Of a stretch of 64,000 nt of DNA, positions 1 to 8,689 are shown one piece after another. The DNA comes from Roseivivax halodurans JCM 10272. GTDB taxonomy: Bacteria; Pseudomonadota; Alphaproteobacteria; Rhodobacterales; Rhodobacteraceae. The position numbers and the translations under genes are program-made. The stretch covers positions 33,057 to 97,056 of the forward strand of contig NZ_JALZ01000014.1 in assembly GCF_000521785.1 (NCBI RefSeq). Reading direction: 5' to 3'. Within the stretch, counting starts at the first letter, position 1. Every line of letters begins with the position of its first letter. The notes beneath the pieces were generated by a model. The model was not told the origin of the DNA and did not search any database. It saw nothing but the letters and a program-made list of their open reading frames with translations.

Positions 1-2
1 GC

Positions 3-752
3 GACGAGCCGATCCCGTTCTTCGGCGAGATGGGCTCGATCAACCCGATGTTCCTGCTGCCCGAGGCCGTCAGCGCCCGCGCGGCGGATCTCGGTGAAGG
101 CTGGGCCGCCTCGCTCACCATGGGCGTCGGCCAGTTCTGCACCAATCCGGGCATCGCCGTGGTGCTCGGCGGCTCCGAAGCCGACACCTTCCGCGACGCG
201 GCCCGCGCCAAGCTCTCCGAGACCGGCCCGCAAACAATGCTCACCGACGGCATCGCGGCCGCCTATCGCGGCGGCGCCGAGGCGCTCGCGGGACGTCCGG
301 GCGTGACCGAAGTCGTCACCTCCGAGCCGAAGGACCGCGAGGCGACCCCGTTCCTCTTCGAGACCGACGCAAAGAGCTTCCTCGAAGACGAGACCCTGCG
401 CCAGGAGGTCTTCGGCCCGCTCGGCCTGATCGTCCGCGCATCCTCGGTCGAGGAGATGGCCGAGATCGCCCGCGCCATGGAAGGCCAGCTCACGGTCACG
501 CTGCACATGGACGACGGCGACATCGAAACGGCCCGCAAGCTGGTGCCGCTGCTCGAGCGCAAGGCGGGCCGCATCCTCGCCAACGGCTTCCCGACAGGGG
601 TCGAGGTGGCGGATGCCATGGTGCATGGCGGCCCCTGGCCGGCCTCGTCGAACTTCGGCGCGACGAGCGTCGGGACGCTGGCGATCCGCCGCTTCCTGCG
701 CCCGGTCTGCTACCAGAACCTGCCAGAGATGCTGGTGCCCGAAACCGCCTGA
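3..752 (+). CDS. Aldehyde dehydrogenase, ketoglutarate-semialdehyde type (3' part)
   Basis: Only the C-terminal 249 residues are inside the window; the reading frame is open from base 3. The run PFFGEMGSINPMF followed by GQFCTNPG is the catalytic-cysteine region of the NADP-dependent aldehyde dehydrogenases that oxidise alpha-ketoglutarate semialdehyde in sugar-acid or hydroxyproline breakdown. The cysteine in GQFC would be the nucleophile. The later stretch with EVFGPLGLI is the conserved C-terminal core of the superfamily. Family-level assignment is firm; the exact substrate is inferred from similarity to 2,5-dioxovalerate dehydrogenases. The partner genes must lie upstream, outside the window. 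Confidence 0.85.
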   Translation, partial: DEPIPFFGEMGSINPMFLLPEAVSARAADLGEGWAASLTMGVGQFCTNPGIAVVLGGSEADTFRDAARAKLSETGPQTMLTDGIAAAYRGGAEALAGRPGVTEVVTSEPKDREATPFLFETDAKSFLEDETLRQEVFGPLGLIVRASSVEEMAEIARAMEGQLTVTLHMDDGDIETARKLVPLLERKAGRILANGFPTGVEVADAMVHGGPWPASSNFGATSVGTLAIRRFLRPVCYQNLPEMLVPETA

Positions 753-791
753 CCAACCCTGCCGCCGCCGGACCCCGGCGGCGGCGTTCCC

Positions 792-2828
792 TCAAAGCAC
801 CCGAACGAGGCGCAGCGCGTCGTAGATCGCCGCATGGGTGTTCCGCGCCGCGACCGCATCGCCGATCCGGAAGAGCTGGTAGCGCCCCTCGGGATTGCGC
901 ACCACGCTCTGGGCTTCGCCCGCAACCAGCGCCTCGTGATCGACCTCCCCGAGGTTCGACGATCCCTCCCGCAGCTCGAAATAGAGATCGTCGAGCGGCC
1001 GCGTGCCGTGGTTCACCACCACCTGGTCCACATGCCGCTCGCGCCGCATCGCGCCGTAATCGCTCCCGAGCACCGCCCGCAGCCCGTTGCCGTCCCGCTC
1101 CACCGCATCGAGCCGCCATGTCGGCGTGAAGGTCACGTCGAGGCTCTGCAGGATCCGCAGCGACGGCGTGAGAGACATCGACATCACCTCCGAGACGATG
1201 TTGCGGTCGCGGGTCACGATCTCGACCCGCGCGCCCGCCTCGGCGATCTTCTCGGCCGCCTGCAGCGCCGGGTAGTCGCCGGCATCGTCGTAGATCAGCA
1301 CATTGGCCCCCGGCGCCACGTCGCCCGACAGGATGTCCCAGGCCGACACGACAAGCTCGTCCCCGTCGACCAGCACCTCGGTATGCGCCATCCCGCCCGT
1401 CGCCACGATCACCGCATCCGGCGCGTCAGCCAGCACGTCGGACGCGTCGGCGAAGCTGTTGAAGCGGAACGTCACCCCACCCCGCTCGCATTCCGCCATC
1501 CGCCAGTCGACGATCTGCATCATCTCGCGCCGCCGCGGCGTCTGCGCGGTCAGGCGGATCTGGCCGCCGGGATCGCTCGCGGCCTCGTGCAGGATCACCT
1601 CGTGCCCGCGAGCCGCCGCGACCCGCGCCGCCTCGAGCCCCGCCGGCCCGGCCCCGACCACCGTGATCCGGCGCGGCGCCTCCGCCCGGCCGATCACGTG
1701 CGGCTGCTCGAGTTCCCGCCCGGTCGACGGGTTGTGGATGCAGAGCGCCATGCCGCCCTGGTAGATCCGGTCAAGGCAGTAATTGGCCCCGACGCAGGGC
1801 CGGATGCGGTCCTCCTCTCCGCGCAGGATCTTGGCGACGAGATGCGGGTCCGCCATGTGCGCGCGGGTCATGCCCACGAGGTCGAGCTTGCCGCTGGCGA
1901 TGGCATGGCGGGCGGTCGCGACGTCCTGGATCTTGGCGGCGTGAAAGGTGGGAAACTCCGTCGCCGCGCGGATTTCTCCGGCGAAGTCGAGATGCGGCGC
2001 CGATTTCATGCCCTGCACCGGGATCACGTCGGTCAGGCCCGCATCGGTGTCGATATGTCCCCGAACGACGTTCAGGAAATCAACCATGCCGGACGCCTTG
2101 AGCCGCTGCGAGATCTCGATCCCGTCGGCATTGGTCAGCCCGCCCGGCAGGTCTTCGTCGCCCGAATAGCGGATGCCGACGATGAACTCGTCGCCCACCC
2201 TCTCGCGGATCGCCCGCAGCGTGTCGAAGGTGAAGCGCAGCCGCCCGTCCAGATCGCCGCCATACGCACCGTCGAGCGAATTGGTCAGCGGCGACCAGAA
2301 CTGGTCCATCAGGTGCCCGTAGGCCTGCAGCTCGATCCCGTCGAGGCCCGCATCCCGCATCCGCTCGGCCGCATCTGCGTAATCCTCGATGATCCGCGCG
2401 ATGTCCCAGTCCTCGGCCTTCTTCGGGAACGCCTTGTGCGACGCCTCGCGCTCCTGCCCGGGCGAGACGACAGGCAGCCAGTCGCCCTTGTCCCACCGCG
2501 TGCGGCGGCCAAGATGCGTCAGCTGGATCATCACCGCGCACCCGTGCTCGTGACATTCGTCCGTCAGCTCCCGCATCCAGCCGACGACCTCGTCCTTCCA
2601 GGCGAGGATATTGTTGAACACGGGCGGGCTGTCGCGCGACACGCTCGCCGAGCCCGCGGTCATCGTCAGCCCGACGCCCGCGCGCGCCCGCTCGGCATGA
2701 TAGGCCCGGTAGCGCTCCTTCGGCATGCCGTCCTCGGGATAGGCCGGCTCGTGCGACGAGATCATCAGCCGGTTCTTCAGCGTCAGGTGCTTGAGCCTAT
2801 AGGGCTGGAGGAGCGGATCGGTGGGCAT
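792..2828 (-). CDS. FMN/FAD oxidoreductase, dimethylglycine or N-methyl amino acid demethylase-like
   Basis: A 678-residue two-part flavoprotein. Residues 1-380 form an old-yellow-enzyme TIM barrel and residues 390-678 a pyridine-nucleotide-disulphide-type FAD/NAD domain with VVGAGPAGLEAARVAA. The layout matches trimethylamine dehydrogenase and 2,4-dienoyl-CoA reductase. The sequence is closest in my recollection to DgcA-type dimethylglycine or N-methylproline demethylases, which remove N-methyl groups. The start at 2828 is chosen over 2870 because AGGAAGG lies just upstream of it. The iron-sulphur motif has Cys345, Cys351 and Cys363, but Ala348 stands where trimethylamine dehydrogenase has its second cysteine. 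The gene converges on the aldehyde dehydrogenase. The substrate is not proven. Confidence 0.8.
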   Translation of the reverse strand: MPTDPLLQPYRLKHLTLKNRLMISSHEPAYPEDGMPKERYRAYHAERARAGVGLTMTAGSASVSRDSPPVFNNILAWKDEVVGWMRELTDECHEHGCAVMIQLTHLGRRTRWDKGDWLPVVSPGQEREASHKAFPKKAEDWDIARIIEDYADAAERMRDAGLDGIELQAYGHLMDQFWSPLTNSLDGAYGGDLDGRLRFTFDTLRAIRERVGDEFIVGIRYSGDEDLPGGLTNADGIEISQRLKASGMVDFLNVVRGHIDTDAGLTDVIPVQGMKSAPHLDFAGEIRAATEFPTFHAAKIQDVATARHAIASGKLDLVGMTRAHMADPHLVAKILRGEEDRIRPCVGANYCLDRIYQGGMALCIHNPSTGRELEQPHVIGRAEAPRRITVVGAGPAGLEAARVAAARGHEVILHEAASDPGGQIRLTAQTPRRREMMQIVDWRMAECERGGVTFRFNSFADASDVLADAPDAVIVATGGMAHTEVLVDGDELVVSAWDILSGDVAPGANVLIYDDAGDYPALQAAEKIAEAGARVEIVTRDRNIVSEVMSMSLTPSLRILQSLDVTFTPTWRLDAVERDGNGLRAVLGSDYGAMRRERHVDQVVVNHGTRPLDDLYFELREGSSNLGEVDHEALVAGEAQSVVRNPEGRYQLFRIGDAVAARNTHAAIYDALRLVRVL

Positions 2829-3729
2829 GACGGCCTTCCTGTCGTTCTGTGTCGGACCGCCCCGAGACATCTCCCGCCGCAGACGGCCGCTCCTTGCGGC
2901 GTCCCGTCAGGGGGCGGCGGTCCCTCTCGCGGCATGGACGCGATGCAGGGCCCGGCCCCCTGCTCGCAACGTCTTCAGTTCCACACGAAAACCGGACCCT
3001 CCGCACGTCCCGTTTCCGACTCCCGCCAAGCCGAAGGCGACGTCACAGACGAGAATTCAAACCCGTCCCGCAACCGCAACACCACGCTCAGCGGCCGAGA
3101 CGGTGCGACACCTCCCGGAATACCGGTGTGGATCTCGCCCTGCTCCACCACCCGAAAGGTTGCCACCAGCAAGCCGCCGCGGAAACGTGGCCGCCAAAGA
3201 CTCAATTGGGGAGCCACTCTCAATCCCAAAGCGCAAGACATTCTGCGGATACACTCTGTCACCCAGCGTCCCGCTCAGCGACTTTCCGCTGACTGTTTCG
3301 TGAAACACCGAATGGCTTTCGTGATCTCCACACCAGGAAACCCGTGCAAATCCTCCCCTTTTCGGACCTCAAAACCGGCAGCACATGGCTATTCCCAAAC
3401 GCCCCGCACCCCCGCTTCTTTCAAACCCACAGAACGCAAGTCACTATTACATTTAAAAAAAATCTTCATACCCATACTCTATAGAACCAGAACCTGACCG
3501 CTCCCGGTCCCTCCAAAGACGACCTCAAGCCACCCCATCCCGTCGCTATCTCCCCCGGCCTAATTAACGAATTCACCCCGCCAGACATTAACGCGCCTCT
3601 TGAAAGTACCTTGCGGCCGCGAATATTAAGGAGCAAAGCGACCGCGCAATGGTCGCGGTGGCGACCTGGCCGAAATTTTTCCGAACAGGATCATTTCGAG
3701 CCAAATCAACCGAGCGGAGAAAAGAAAAA
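2829..3729. other. Long gene-free region upstream of the H-NS-like gene
   Basis: About 900 bp with no credible gene on either strand. Open frames here lack family resemblance and ribosome sites. The part from roughly 3060 to 3620 is unusually poor in G on the + strand (C- and A-rich) and turns AT-rich from about 3430, with runs such as the poly-A near 3455. This composition fits a long untranslated leader or regulatory zone of the H-NS-like gene rather than coding DNA. No clear promoter could be fixed. Confidence 0.5.
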
Positions 3730-4056
3730 ATGACCACAATCGACGTCAGCGCCCTTTCGAAAGACGAGCTCCTGAAGCTGAGAAAGGACCTCGACAAGGC
3801 GATCGAGAACTACGACCGCCGGCAGCGGAAGGAAGCCCTGGCGGCCGCCGAAGCGAAGGCGCGCGAGATGGGCTTCAGCCTTGCGGAACTGACCGGCGGC
3901 AGCGCCGGTGCGGAGAAGGGAACCGTAAACCCGCCGAAATACCAGCACCCCGAGAATCCCGAACTCACCTGGACCGGTCGCGGCCGGCAGCCTGCCTGGA
4001 TCAAGGAACGCCTGGCGGAGGGCAAATCGCTCGACGCCTTCCTGATCGCCAAGTGA
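3730..4056 (+). CDS. H-NS/HvrA-type nucleoid protein
   Basis: A 108-residue protein. An N-terminal coiled-coil (about residues 5-50, charged, heptad-like) would oligomerise. The C-terminal TWTGRGRQPAWI is the DNA-minor-groove-binding core shared by H-NS-family proteins. In Rhodobacter the homologue HvrA acts as a trans-acting regulator of photosynthesis genes; H-NS proteins generally silence AT-rich DNA. The start at 3730 is supported by GGAG at 3716. The gene stands alone behind a long AT-rich upstream region, which suggests substantial or self-regulation. The AT-rich genes near lepA would be natural targets, but that is inference. Confidence 0.9.
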   Translation: MTTIDVSALSKDELLKLRKDLDKAIENYDRRQRKEALAAAEAKAREMGFSLAELTGGSAGAEKGTVNPPKYQHPENPELTWTGRGRQPAWIKERLAEGKSLDAFLIAK

Positions 4057-4116
4057 TCACCGCAAGGCGGTCGCGCACAGCATCGCGTCTCTCGATAACC
4101 TGACCCGTCTGCAATC

Positions 4117-4140
4117 GTCAGCCTCGGCACCGAGGCTGAC
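4117..4140. terminator. Perfect 11-bp-stem hairpin after the H-NS-like gene
   Basis: GTCAGCCTCGG and CCGAGGCTGAC are exact inverted arms separated by CA. The element starts 60 bp after the H-NS-like stop codon. There is no T-run, so it may be a Rho-independent-like terminator, an RNA-stabilising hairpin or a protein site. Confidence 0.5.
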
Positions 4141-4256
4141 GCCGCGGCCGCGGTATTCCGGACAAGGCGGCAGGAACGGCCCGGGGAATGCCGCGTTGGC
4201 TGTCCGAAGGCCCCGGGCGCATCCCGGGGCACAATGACAGAGAGAAAGAGGACGAC

Positions 4257-4541
4257 ATGGCAGAGAACGCGATCCGCGCGACGGTGACGGGCAATGTGCA
4301 GGGCGTTTCGTTCCGGGATTACGTGAAATCGCAGGGCGCCGACCGCCACGTGCGCGGCTGGGTCCGCAACACCGATGGCGGCAGCGTCGAGGCGGTCCTC
4401 GCCGGCGAGGCGCTCGATCTCGAGGGCATGGTGCAGGCGCTGCATGACGGCCCGGACGGCGCAAAGGTCGAGGACGTGAAGACCGAGGCGGCCGACACCA
4501 GCGAGGTTCTCGGCTGCAAGGATATAGAAATCCGCGATTGA
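4257..4541 (+). CDS. acyP: Acylphosphatase
   Basis: A 94-residue protein of normal length for acylphosphatases, which hydrolyse carboxyl-phosphate bonds of acyl phosphates in the cytoplasm. The catalytic arginine (Arg20) is in VQGVSFRDY and the catalytic asparagine (Asn38) in GWVRNTDGGS, both correctly spaced. The start at 4257 has AAAGAGGA close upstream. An earlier in-frame ATG at 4188 would add a proline-rich extension not seen in the family. It appears monocistronic between the H-NS-like gene and a small lipoprotein gene. Confidence 0.92.
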   Translation: MAENAIRATVTGNVQGVSFRDYVKSQGADRHVRGWVRNTDGGSVEAVLAGEALDLEGMVQALHDGPDGAKVEDVKTEAADTSEVLGCKDIEIRD

Positions 4542-4669
4542 TTGCGGCCAATTGGCCGGCGCCAATTGAAAACTCCGCCAGTTCGCGTCATTCTTGACCC
4601 ATCGGCAGTGCAGCCGGGGGTCAAGGAGCGCCAAAAGCTCCCGCCCGGCGTGGAGATAGGGACAGGCGG

Positions 4670-5026
4670 ATGAGAGCAATTCCCATGATTGCGGCGATCG
4701 CCGTGATGGCGGTCGCATCGTGCGGACAGCGCGAGTCGGTGACGCGCAAATCGAGTTACATGGCCCCGAGTTTCGCGAACGGCCCGCTGAAAAGCGCGTG
4801 CCTGCGCAGCGACCGGGCGCAGCGGAACCCGCAGCTTTGTGGCTGCATCCAGGCGGTCGCGGACCGCTCGCTCTCCAATTCGGAGCAGAGTCTCGCGGTC
4901 ACCTTCTTCAGCGATCCCCACCGCGCGCAGGAGATCCGCCAATCGGATCGTCCCAATCACGAGCGCATGTGGACGAACTACAAGGCCTTCGTGAGCCGCG
5001 CCGAGCGCAGCTGCCGCGGCCTCTGA
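4670..5026 (+). CDS. Small conserved lipoprotein of unknown function
   Basis: 118 residues. The start is a signal peptide ending in VASC, a lipobox, so the mature protein probably begins at Cys18 and is anchored to a membrane. The rest carries spaced cysteines (ACLRS, LCGC, RSC) and the stretch QEIRQSDRPNHERMW. Proteins like this occur in other Rhodobacterales and are often labelled arginine transporter in databases. Nothing in the sequence supports transport, and there is only the N-terminal hydrophobic segment. It converges with the alpha/beta hydrolase gene, leaving one base between stop codons. Confidence 0.75.
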   Translation: MRAIPMIAAIAVMAVASCGQRESVTRKSSYMAPSFANGPLKSACLRSDRAQRNPQLCGCIQAVADRSLSNSEQSLAVTFFSDPHRAQEIRQSDRPNHERMWTNYKAFVSRAERSCRGL

Positions 5027-5027
5027 T

Positions 5028-5792
5028 CTAGCCCGCGTCGAGGAACGCCCGGACCGAAGCCTCGAATTCGCGGGGCTTTTCGGCGTGGAGCCAATGGCCC
5101 GCGCCGGGCAGCTTCGCGAAGCGGGCCTTGGGGAAGAGTTCGCGGATCGCGCCCCGATGCTCGGGCGCGACATAGTCGCTCTCCTCCCCGGACAGAAACA
5201 GCGCGGGCCGTTCGAACGTCCCGCCGATCTGCGGCCAGCCGAGGATCTTCGGCATCTGGTCGGCGAGCACGTCGAGGTTCAGCAGCCACTTCTTCTCCGA
5301 TGCGTCGAGCGATTGGGTGAAGAAGCTCTGCAGCGTCTTGTCCGGCACAGTCTGCTTCAACTGCTCGGCGGCGTCCGAGCGTTTCTCGACCTTCGACAGA
5401 TCGACGCCCCGCATCGCCTCGATGAATTCCATCTGGCTGTGGCCGTAGGCGACGGGCGCGATATCCGCGACGACGAGGCGCCGCACCTTCTCGGGATGCG
5501 CGAGAGCGAGCGCCATCGCCGCCTTCCCGCCCATCGAATGGCCGACGACGTCCGCCGGAGCGTCGAGCGTGTCGATCACCTCCGCGAGGTCCCCGGCAAG
5601 ATCGGGATAGCCGTGCTCCTCGGACCAGGGCGACTGTCCGTGGTTGCGCATGTCGACGGCGATCACCTCGCCGCGGTCCGCCAGGCGCTTGGCGATGACG
5701 CCCCAGTTCCGGCCCGAGCCGAACAGACCGTGGGCGATGAGGACGGGCGCGGCCTCGGTCGGCGCGCCGTGACGGATGGTGTTGAGCTTCAT
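5028..5792 (-). CDS. Alpha/beta-fold hydrolase (YbfF-like esterase)
   Basis: 254 residues of a single alpha/beta-hydrolase domain. LIAHGLFGSGRNWG gives the oxyanion-hole region, GHSMGGKAA the serine nucleophile elbow and GAGHWLHAEKP the catalytic histidine near the C-terminus. The pattern matches YbfF-type esterases acting on small acyl esters or acyl-CoA. The substrate is unknown. The gene is divergent from the small membrane protein at 5871, with about 80 bp between them for both promoters. Confidence 0.87.
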   Translation of the reverse strand: MKLNTIRHGAPTEAAPVLIAHGLFGSGRNWGVIAKRLADRGEVIAVDMRNHGQSPWSEEHGYPDLAGDLAEVIDTLDAPADVVGHSMGGKAAMALALAHPEKVRRLVVADIAPVAYGHSQMEFIEAMRGVDLSKVEKRSDAAEQLKQTVPDKTLQSFFTQSLDASEKKWLLNLDVLADQMPKILGWPQIGGTFERPALFLSGEESDYVAPEHRGAIRELFPKARFAKLPGAGHWLHAEKPREFEASVRAFLDAG

Positions 5793-5870
5793 GTCTCACG
5801 GCATAGCGCGCTGGACAGCCCGCTTCCAGAGGGGGCTTGCAGCGCGGCGCGGCAAAGATAGCGTGGCCCC

Positions 5871-6245
5871 ATGAGTTTCGAGACGGATCTGAGGACAGGC
5901 GGCGAGCGGCTCGAGGCGCTCGCCGCCGAAAAGCTGGGCCGCACGCGCGGCAGCCTCGCCCGCCGCGCGGCGCGTGCGGGCCGCGATCTGCCGCGCGGCG
6001 TCCGGCGCGACCTCGCCATCGTGGCCGAGGCGCTCCATCTCTCCGACCACCCGCGGCTGCGGTGCCGGATCGACGAGCCCGGAACCCGCGCGGCCCTCAC
6101 CCGCAGCGAGGCGCATCTCGCCGGGATCGACGCCGCGGACCGCCGGTGGGGCCGCATCCTCGGGCTTCTGACGGTGATCGCCTTCAACCTCCTGGTGGTC
6201 GCGACCGGCCTGCTGATCCTCCTGCGCTGGCGCGGTCTCGTCTGA
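5871..6245 (+). CDS. Hypothetical small membrane-anchored protein
   Basis: 124 residues that I do not recognise as a named family. The first 90 are arginine- and alanine-rich and predicted helical. Residues about 96-118 (ILGLLTVIAFNLLVVATGLL and flanks) form one membrane segment close to the C-terminus, so this is probably a tail-anchored protein with a cytoplasmic basic domain. Codon use is like that of its neighbours. It sits between a divergent esterase gene and convergent glyA. Confidence 0.6.
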   Translation: MSFETDLRTGGERLEALAAEKLGRTRGSLARRAARAGRDLPRGVRRDLAIVAEALHLSDHPRLRCRIDEPGTRAALTRSEAHLAGIDAADRRWGRILGLLTVIAFNLLVVATGLLILLRWRGLV

Positions 6246-6275
6246 GCCGCGATGCGCCAATGGCGCGCGCGCACG

Positions 6276-6306
6276 AAAAACCCCGGCAGAGAAACCTCTG
6301 CCGGGG
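6276..6306 (-). terminator. Rho-independent terminator of glyA
   Basis: An exact 11-bp stem (CCCCGGCAGAG/CTCTGCCGGGG) with a 4-nt loop. Read on the minus strand it is followed by five T residues, 29 bp after the glyA stop codon. It may also end the convergent + strand gene. Confidence 0.85.
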
Positions 6307-6334
6307 TCCATCCCTGCCGATGCGGGATAGCCGC

Positions 6335-7627
6335 TCAGAGCGTCGCGTAGATCGGGAAGCGCGAGAGCATCTCGGCGACTTCACCCTTCACCTTGTCCTC
6401 GACCGCGCCGTTCTCCTCGCCGTTCGAGGCGAGACCGTCCACCACCTCGACGATCCAGTCCGCGATCTGGCGGAACTCCTCCTCGCCGAAGCCGCGGGTG
6501 GTGCCCGCGGGCGTGCCGAGGCGGATGCCGCTCGTCACGGTCGGCTTCTCGGGATCGAACGGCACGCCGTTCTTGTTGCAGGTGATATGCGCCCGCCCGA
6601 GCGAGGCCTCGGTCGCGTTGCCCTTCACGCCCTTGGGCCGCAGGTCGACAAGCACGAGATGGCTGTCGGTGCCGCCCGTGACGGTGCCGAGCCCGCCCTC
6701 GATCAGCCGGTCGGACAGCGCCTGTGCGTTTTTGATGACCTGCGCCTGGTAGGTCTTGAACTCGGGGCGCAGCGCCTCGCCGAAGGCGACGGCCTTGGCG
6801 GCGATCACGTGCATCAGCGGCCCGCCCTGGATGCCCGGGAAGATCGCCGAGTTGACCTTCTTGGCGATCTCGGCGTCGTCGGTGAGGATCATCCCGCCCC
6901 GCGGTCCGCGCAGCGTCTTGTGCGTGGTCGTCGTCGCGACATGCGCATGCGGGAAGGGCGACGGGTAATGCCCCGACGCAACGAGGCCCGCGAAATGGGC
7001 CATGTCGACGAGGAGATAGGCGCCGACGCTGTCCGCGATCTCGCGCATCTTCGCAAAGTCGATGATCCGCGGGATGGCCGACCCGCCCGCGATCAGCATC
7101 TTCGGCTGATGCTCCTTCGCGAGCTCCGCGATCTGGTCGTAGTCGATCCGGTTGTCGTCCTGCCGCACGCCATACTGGACCGCGTTGAACCACTTGCCCG
7201 ACTGGTTCGGCGCGGCGCCGTGGGTGAGGTGGCCGCCGGCGTCGAGGCTCATGCCGAGGATGGTGTCGCCGGGCTTCAGGAGCGCGGTGAAGACGCCCTG
7301 GTTCGCCTGGCTGCCCGAGTTCGGCTGCACGTTGGCGTAGCCGCAGCCGAAGAGCTGCTTGGCGCGGTCGCGGGCGAGATCCTCGGCCACGTCGACCCAC
7401 TGGCAGCCGCCGTAATAGCGCCGTCCGGGATAGCCCTCGGCGTATTTGTTGGTCATCACCGACCCTTGCGCCTCCATCACGGCGCGCGAGACGATGTTCT
7501 CGGACGCGATGAGCTCGATCTCGTCGCGCTGGCGGCCGAGCTCGCCGGTGATGGCGGCGAAGAGCTCGGGGTCGCGGTAAGACAGCTCTTCGGTGAAGAA
7601 TCCGTCGTCGCGGTGAGGTGCGTTCAT
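6335..7627 (-). CDS. glyA: Serine hydroxymethyltransferase
   Basis: A 430-residue PLP enzyme interconverting serine and glycine with transfer of the one-carbon unit to tetrahydrofolate. Visible hallmarks are [13 protein letters not shown] near the N-terminus, [14 protein letters not shown], and [14 protein letters not shown] with the PLP lysine. The start is MNAPHRDDG at 7627. In-frame sequence further upstream overlaps the regulatory palindrome and is not family-like. Transcription runs divergently from nadK, and a strong terminator follows. An exact 16-bp palindrome lies 66 bp upstream of the start and may be its operator. Confidence 0.96.
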   Translation of the reverse strand: MNAPHRDDGFFTEELSYRDPELFAAITGELGRQRDEIELIASENIVSRAVMEAQGSVMTNKYAEGYPGRRYYGGCQWVDVAEDLARDRAKQLFGCGYANVQPNSGSQANQGVFTALLKPGDTILGMSLDAGGHLTHGAAPNQSGKWFNAVQYGVRQDDNRIDYDQIAELAKEHQPKMLIAGGSAIPRIIDFAKMREIADSVGAYLLVDMAHFAGLVASGHYPSPFPHAHVATTTTHKTLRGPRGGMILTDDAEIAKKVNSAIFPGIQGGPLMHVIAAKAVAFGEALRPEFKTYQAQVIKNAQALSDRLIEGGLGTVTGGTDSHLVLVDLRPKGVKGNATEASLGRAHITCNKNGVPFDPEKPTVTSGIRLGTPAGTTRGFGEEEFRQIADWIVEVVDGLASNGEENGAVEDKVKGEVAEMLSRFPIYATL

Positions 7628-7692
7628 GTCGGGGCCTCCCGGGGCTGCTGCGGACGGGCGTCCGGCGGGGTGACCCCGACGCGGCGCCATGT

Positions 7693-7708
7693 GTTTCCGA
7701 TCGGAAAC
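7693..7708. promoter_or_regulatory. 16-bp perfect palindrome between glyA and nadK
   Basis: GTTTCCGATCGGAAAC is its own reverse complement. It lies 66-81 bp upstream of the glyA start and 160 bp upstream of nadK, the usual place for a dimeric repressor or activator site. The regulator is unknown. Confidence 0.5.
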
Positions 7709-7867
7709 TAGCGGATCTGTACGAGCTGTAAATCGCGCAAGACGACGCAAGGCAAGGGGAATGCGACGCATCGCGCGGACCTGTCACGGGGATCGCTGGC
7801 AACCCGGGGAAACTTGTGCTTGTTTCGGAACCATCGCGCCACGGACAGGAAACGGCCCGCCCCTCGC

Positions 7868-8629
7868 ATGACGCTCCGCATCGCCTTCACCGCGTCGTCC
7901 GCGCCGCTGGCCCAGTCCGCCCTCGAGACCCTGACCCGTCGCTACGGCGATCATGCCGAACGGGGCGCCGACGTGATCGTCGCGCTCGGCGGCGACGGCT
8001 TCATGCTCGCGACGCTGCACCGCACGCAGGAGCTCTCCGCGCCGGTCTACGGCATGAACCGCGGCACGGTCGGCTTCCTGATGAACGAATATGCCGAGCA
8101 CGACCTGCCCGAACGGCTGGCGGCGGCAGAGGAGGCGCTGCTCAACCCTCTCTCCATGCGGGCCGAGACGGTCGACGGCGAGATCCGCGAGGCGCTCGCC
8201 ATCAACGAGGTCTCGCTCCTGCGGCAGGGCCCGCAGGCGGCGCGGCTGCGCATCAGCGTCGACGGACGCCTGCGGATGTCCGAGCTCGTCTGCGACGGCG
8301 CGCTGGTCGCGACGCCCGCGGGCTCGACCGCCTACAATTACTCGGCACACGGTCCGATCCTGCCCATCGGGGCGGACGTGCTGGCGCTGACGGCGATGTC
8401 GGCCTTCCGCCCGCGGCGCTGGCGCGGCGCTCTCCTGCCGAAGACGGCCGAGGTGCGCATCGAGGTCCTGAACCCCGCCAAGCGCCCCGTCATGGCCGAG
8501 GCGGATTCGCGCTCGGTGCGGGACGTCGCGAACGTCGTCATCCGCTCCGAGCCGAACGTCGCGCACGGGGTGCTCTTCGATCCGGGCCACGGCCTCGAGG
8601 AACGCCTGATCCGCGAGCAGTTCGTCTGA
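7868..8629 (+). CDS. nadK: NAD kinase
   Basis: 253 residues. It phosphorylates NAD to NADP in the cytoplasm. The GGDG nucleotide-binding motif is at residues 41-44, followed by [20 protein letters not shown] and [17 protein letters not shown], all diagnostic of the family. The start at 7868 gives the compact N-terminus seen in alphaproteobacterial NAD kinases. The best SD-like sequence (AGGAAA) is somewhat far away, so the start is not fully certain. Stand-alone gene, divergent from glyA. Confidence 0.94.
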   Translation: MTLRIAFTASSAPLAQSALETLTRRYGDHAERGADVIVALGGDGFMLATLHRTQELSAPVYGMNRGTVGFLMNEYAEHDLPERLAAAEEALLNPLSMRAETVDGEIREALAINEVSLLRQGPQAARLRISVDGRLRMSELVCDGALVATPAGSTAYNYSAHGPILPIGADVLALTAMSAFRPRRWRGALLPKTAEVRIEVLNPAKRPVMAEADSRSVRDVANVVIRSEPNVAHGVLFDPGHGLEERLIREQFV

Positions 8630-8689
8630 GGCGCCCCGGCGCATAATTCGACGCAGGAACCCGCGCCGCCGCGGTCCCGTTGGCCCCGC

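Noticed and set aside
2975..3308. Minus-strand frames of 83-95 codons in the gene-free gap
   Set aside because: No family resemblance, no Shine-Dalgarno sequence and composition unlike coding DNA.
834..3497. 887-codon open frame on the + strand opposite the flavoprotein gene
   Set aside because: It is an antisense shadow created by high GC codon bias. Its translation is His/Arg/Pro-rich without any domain, and the minus strand encodes a clear flavoprotein.
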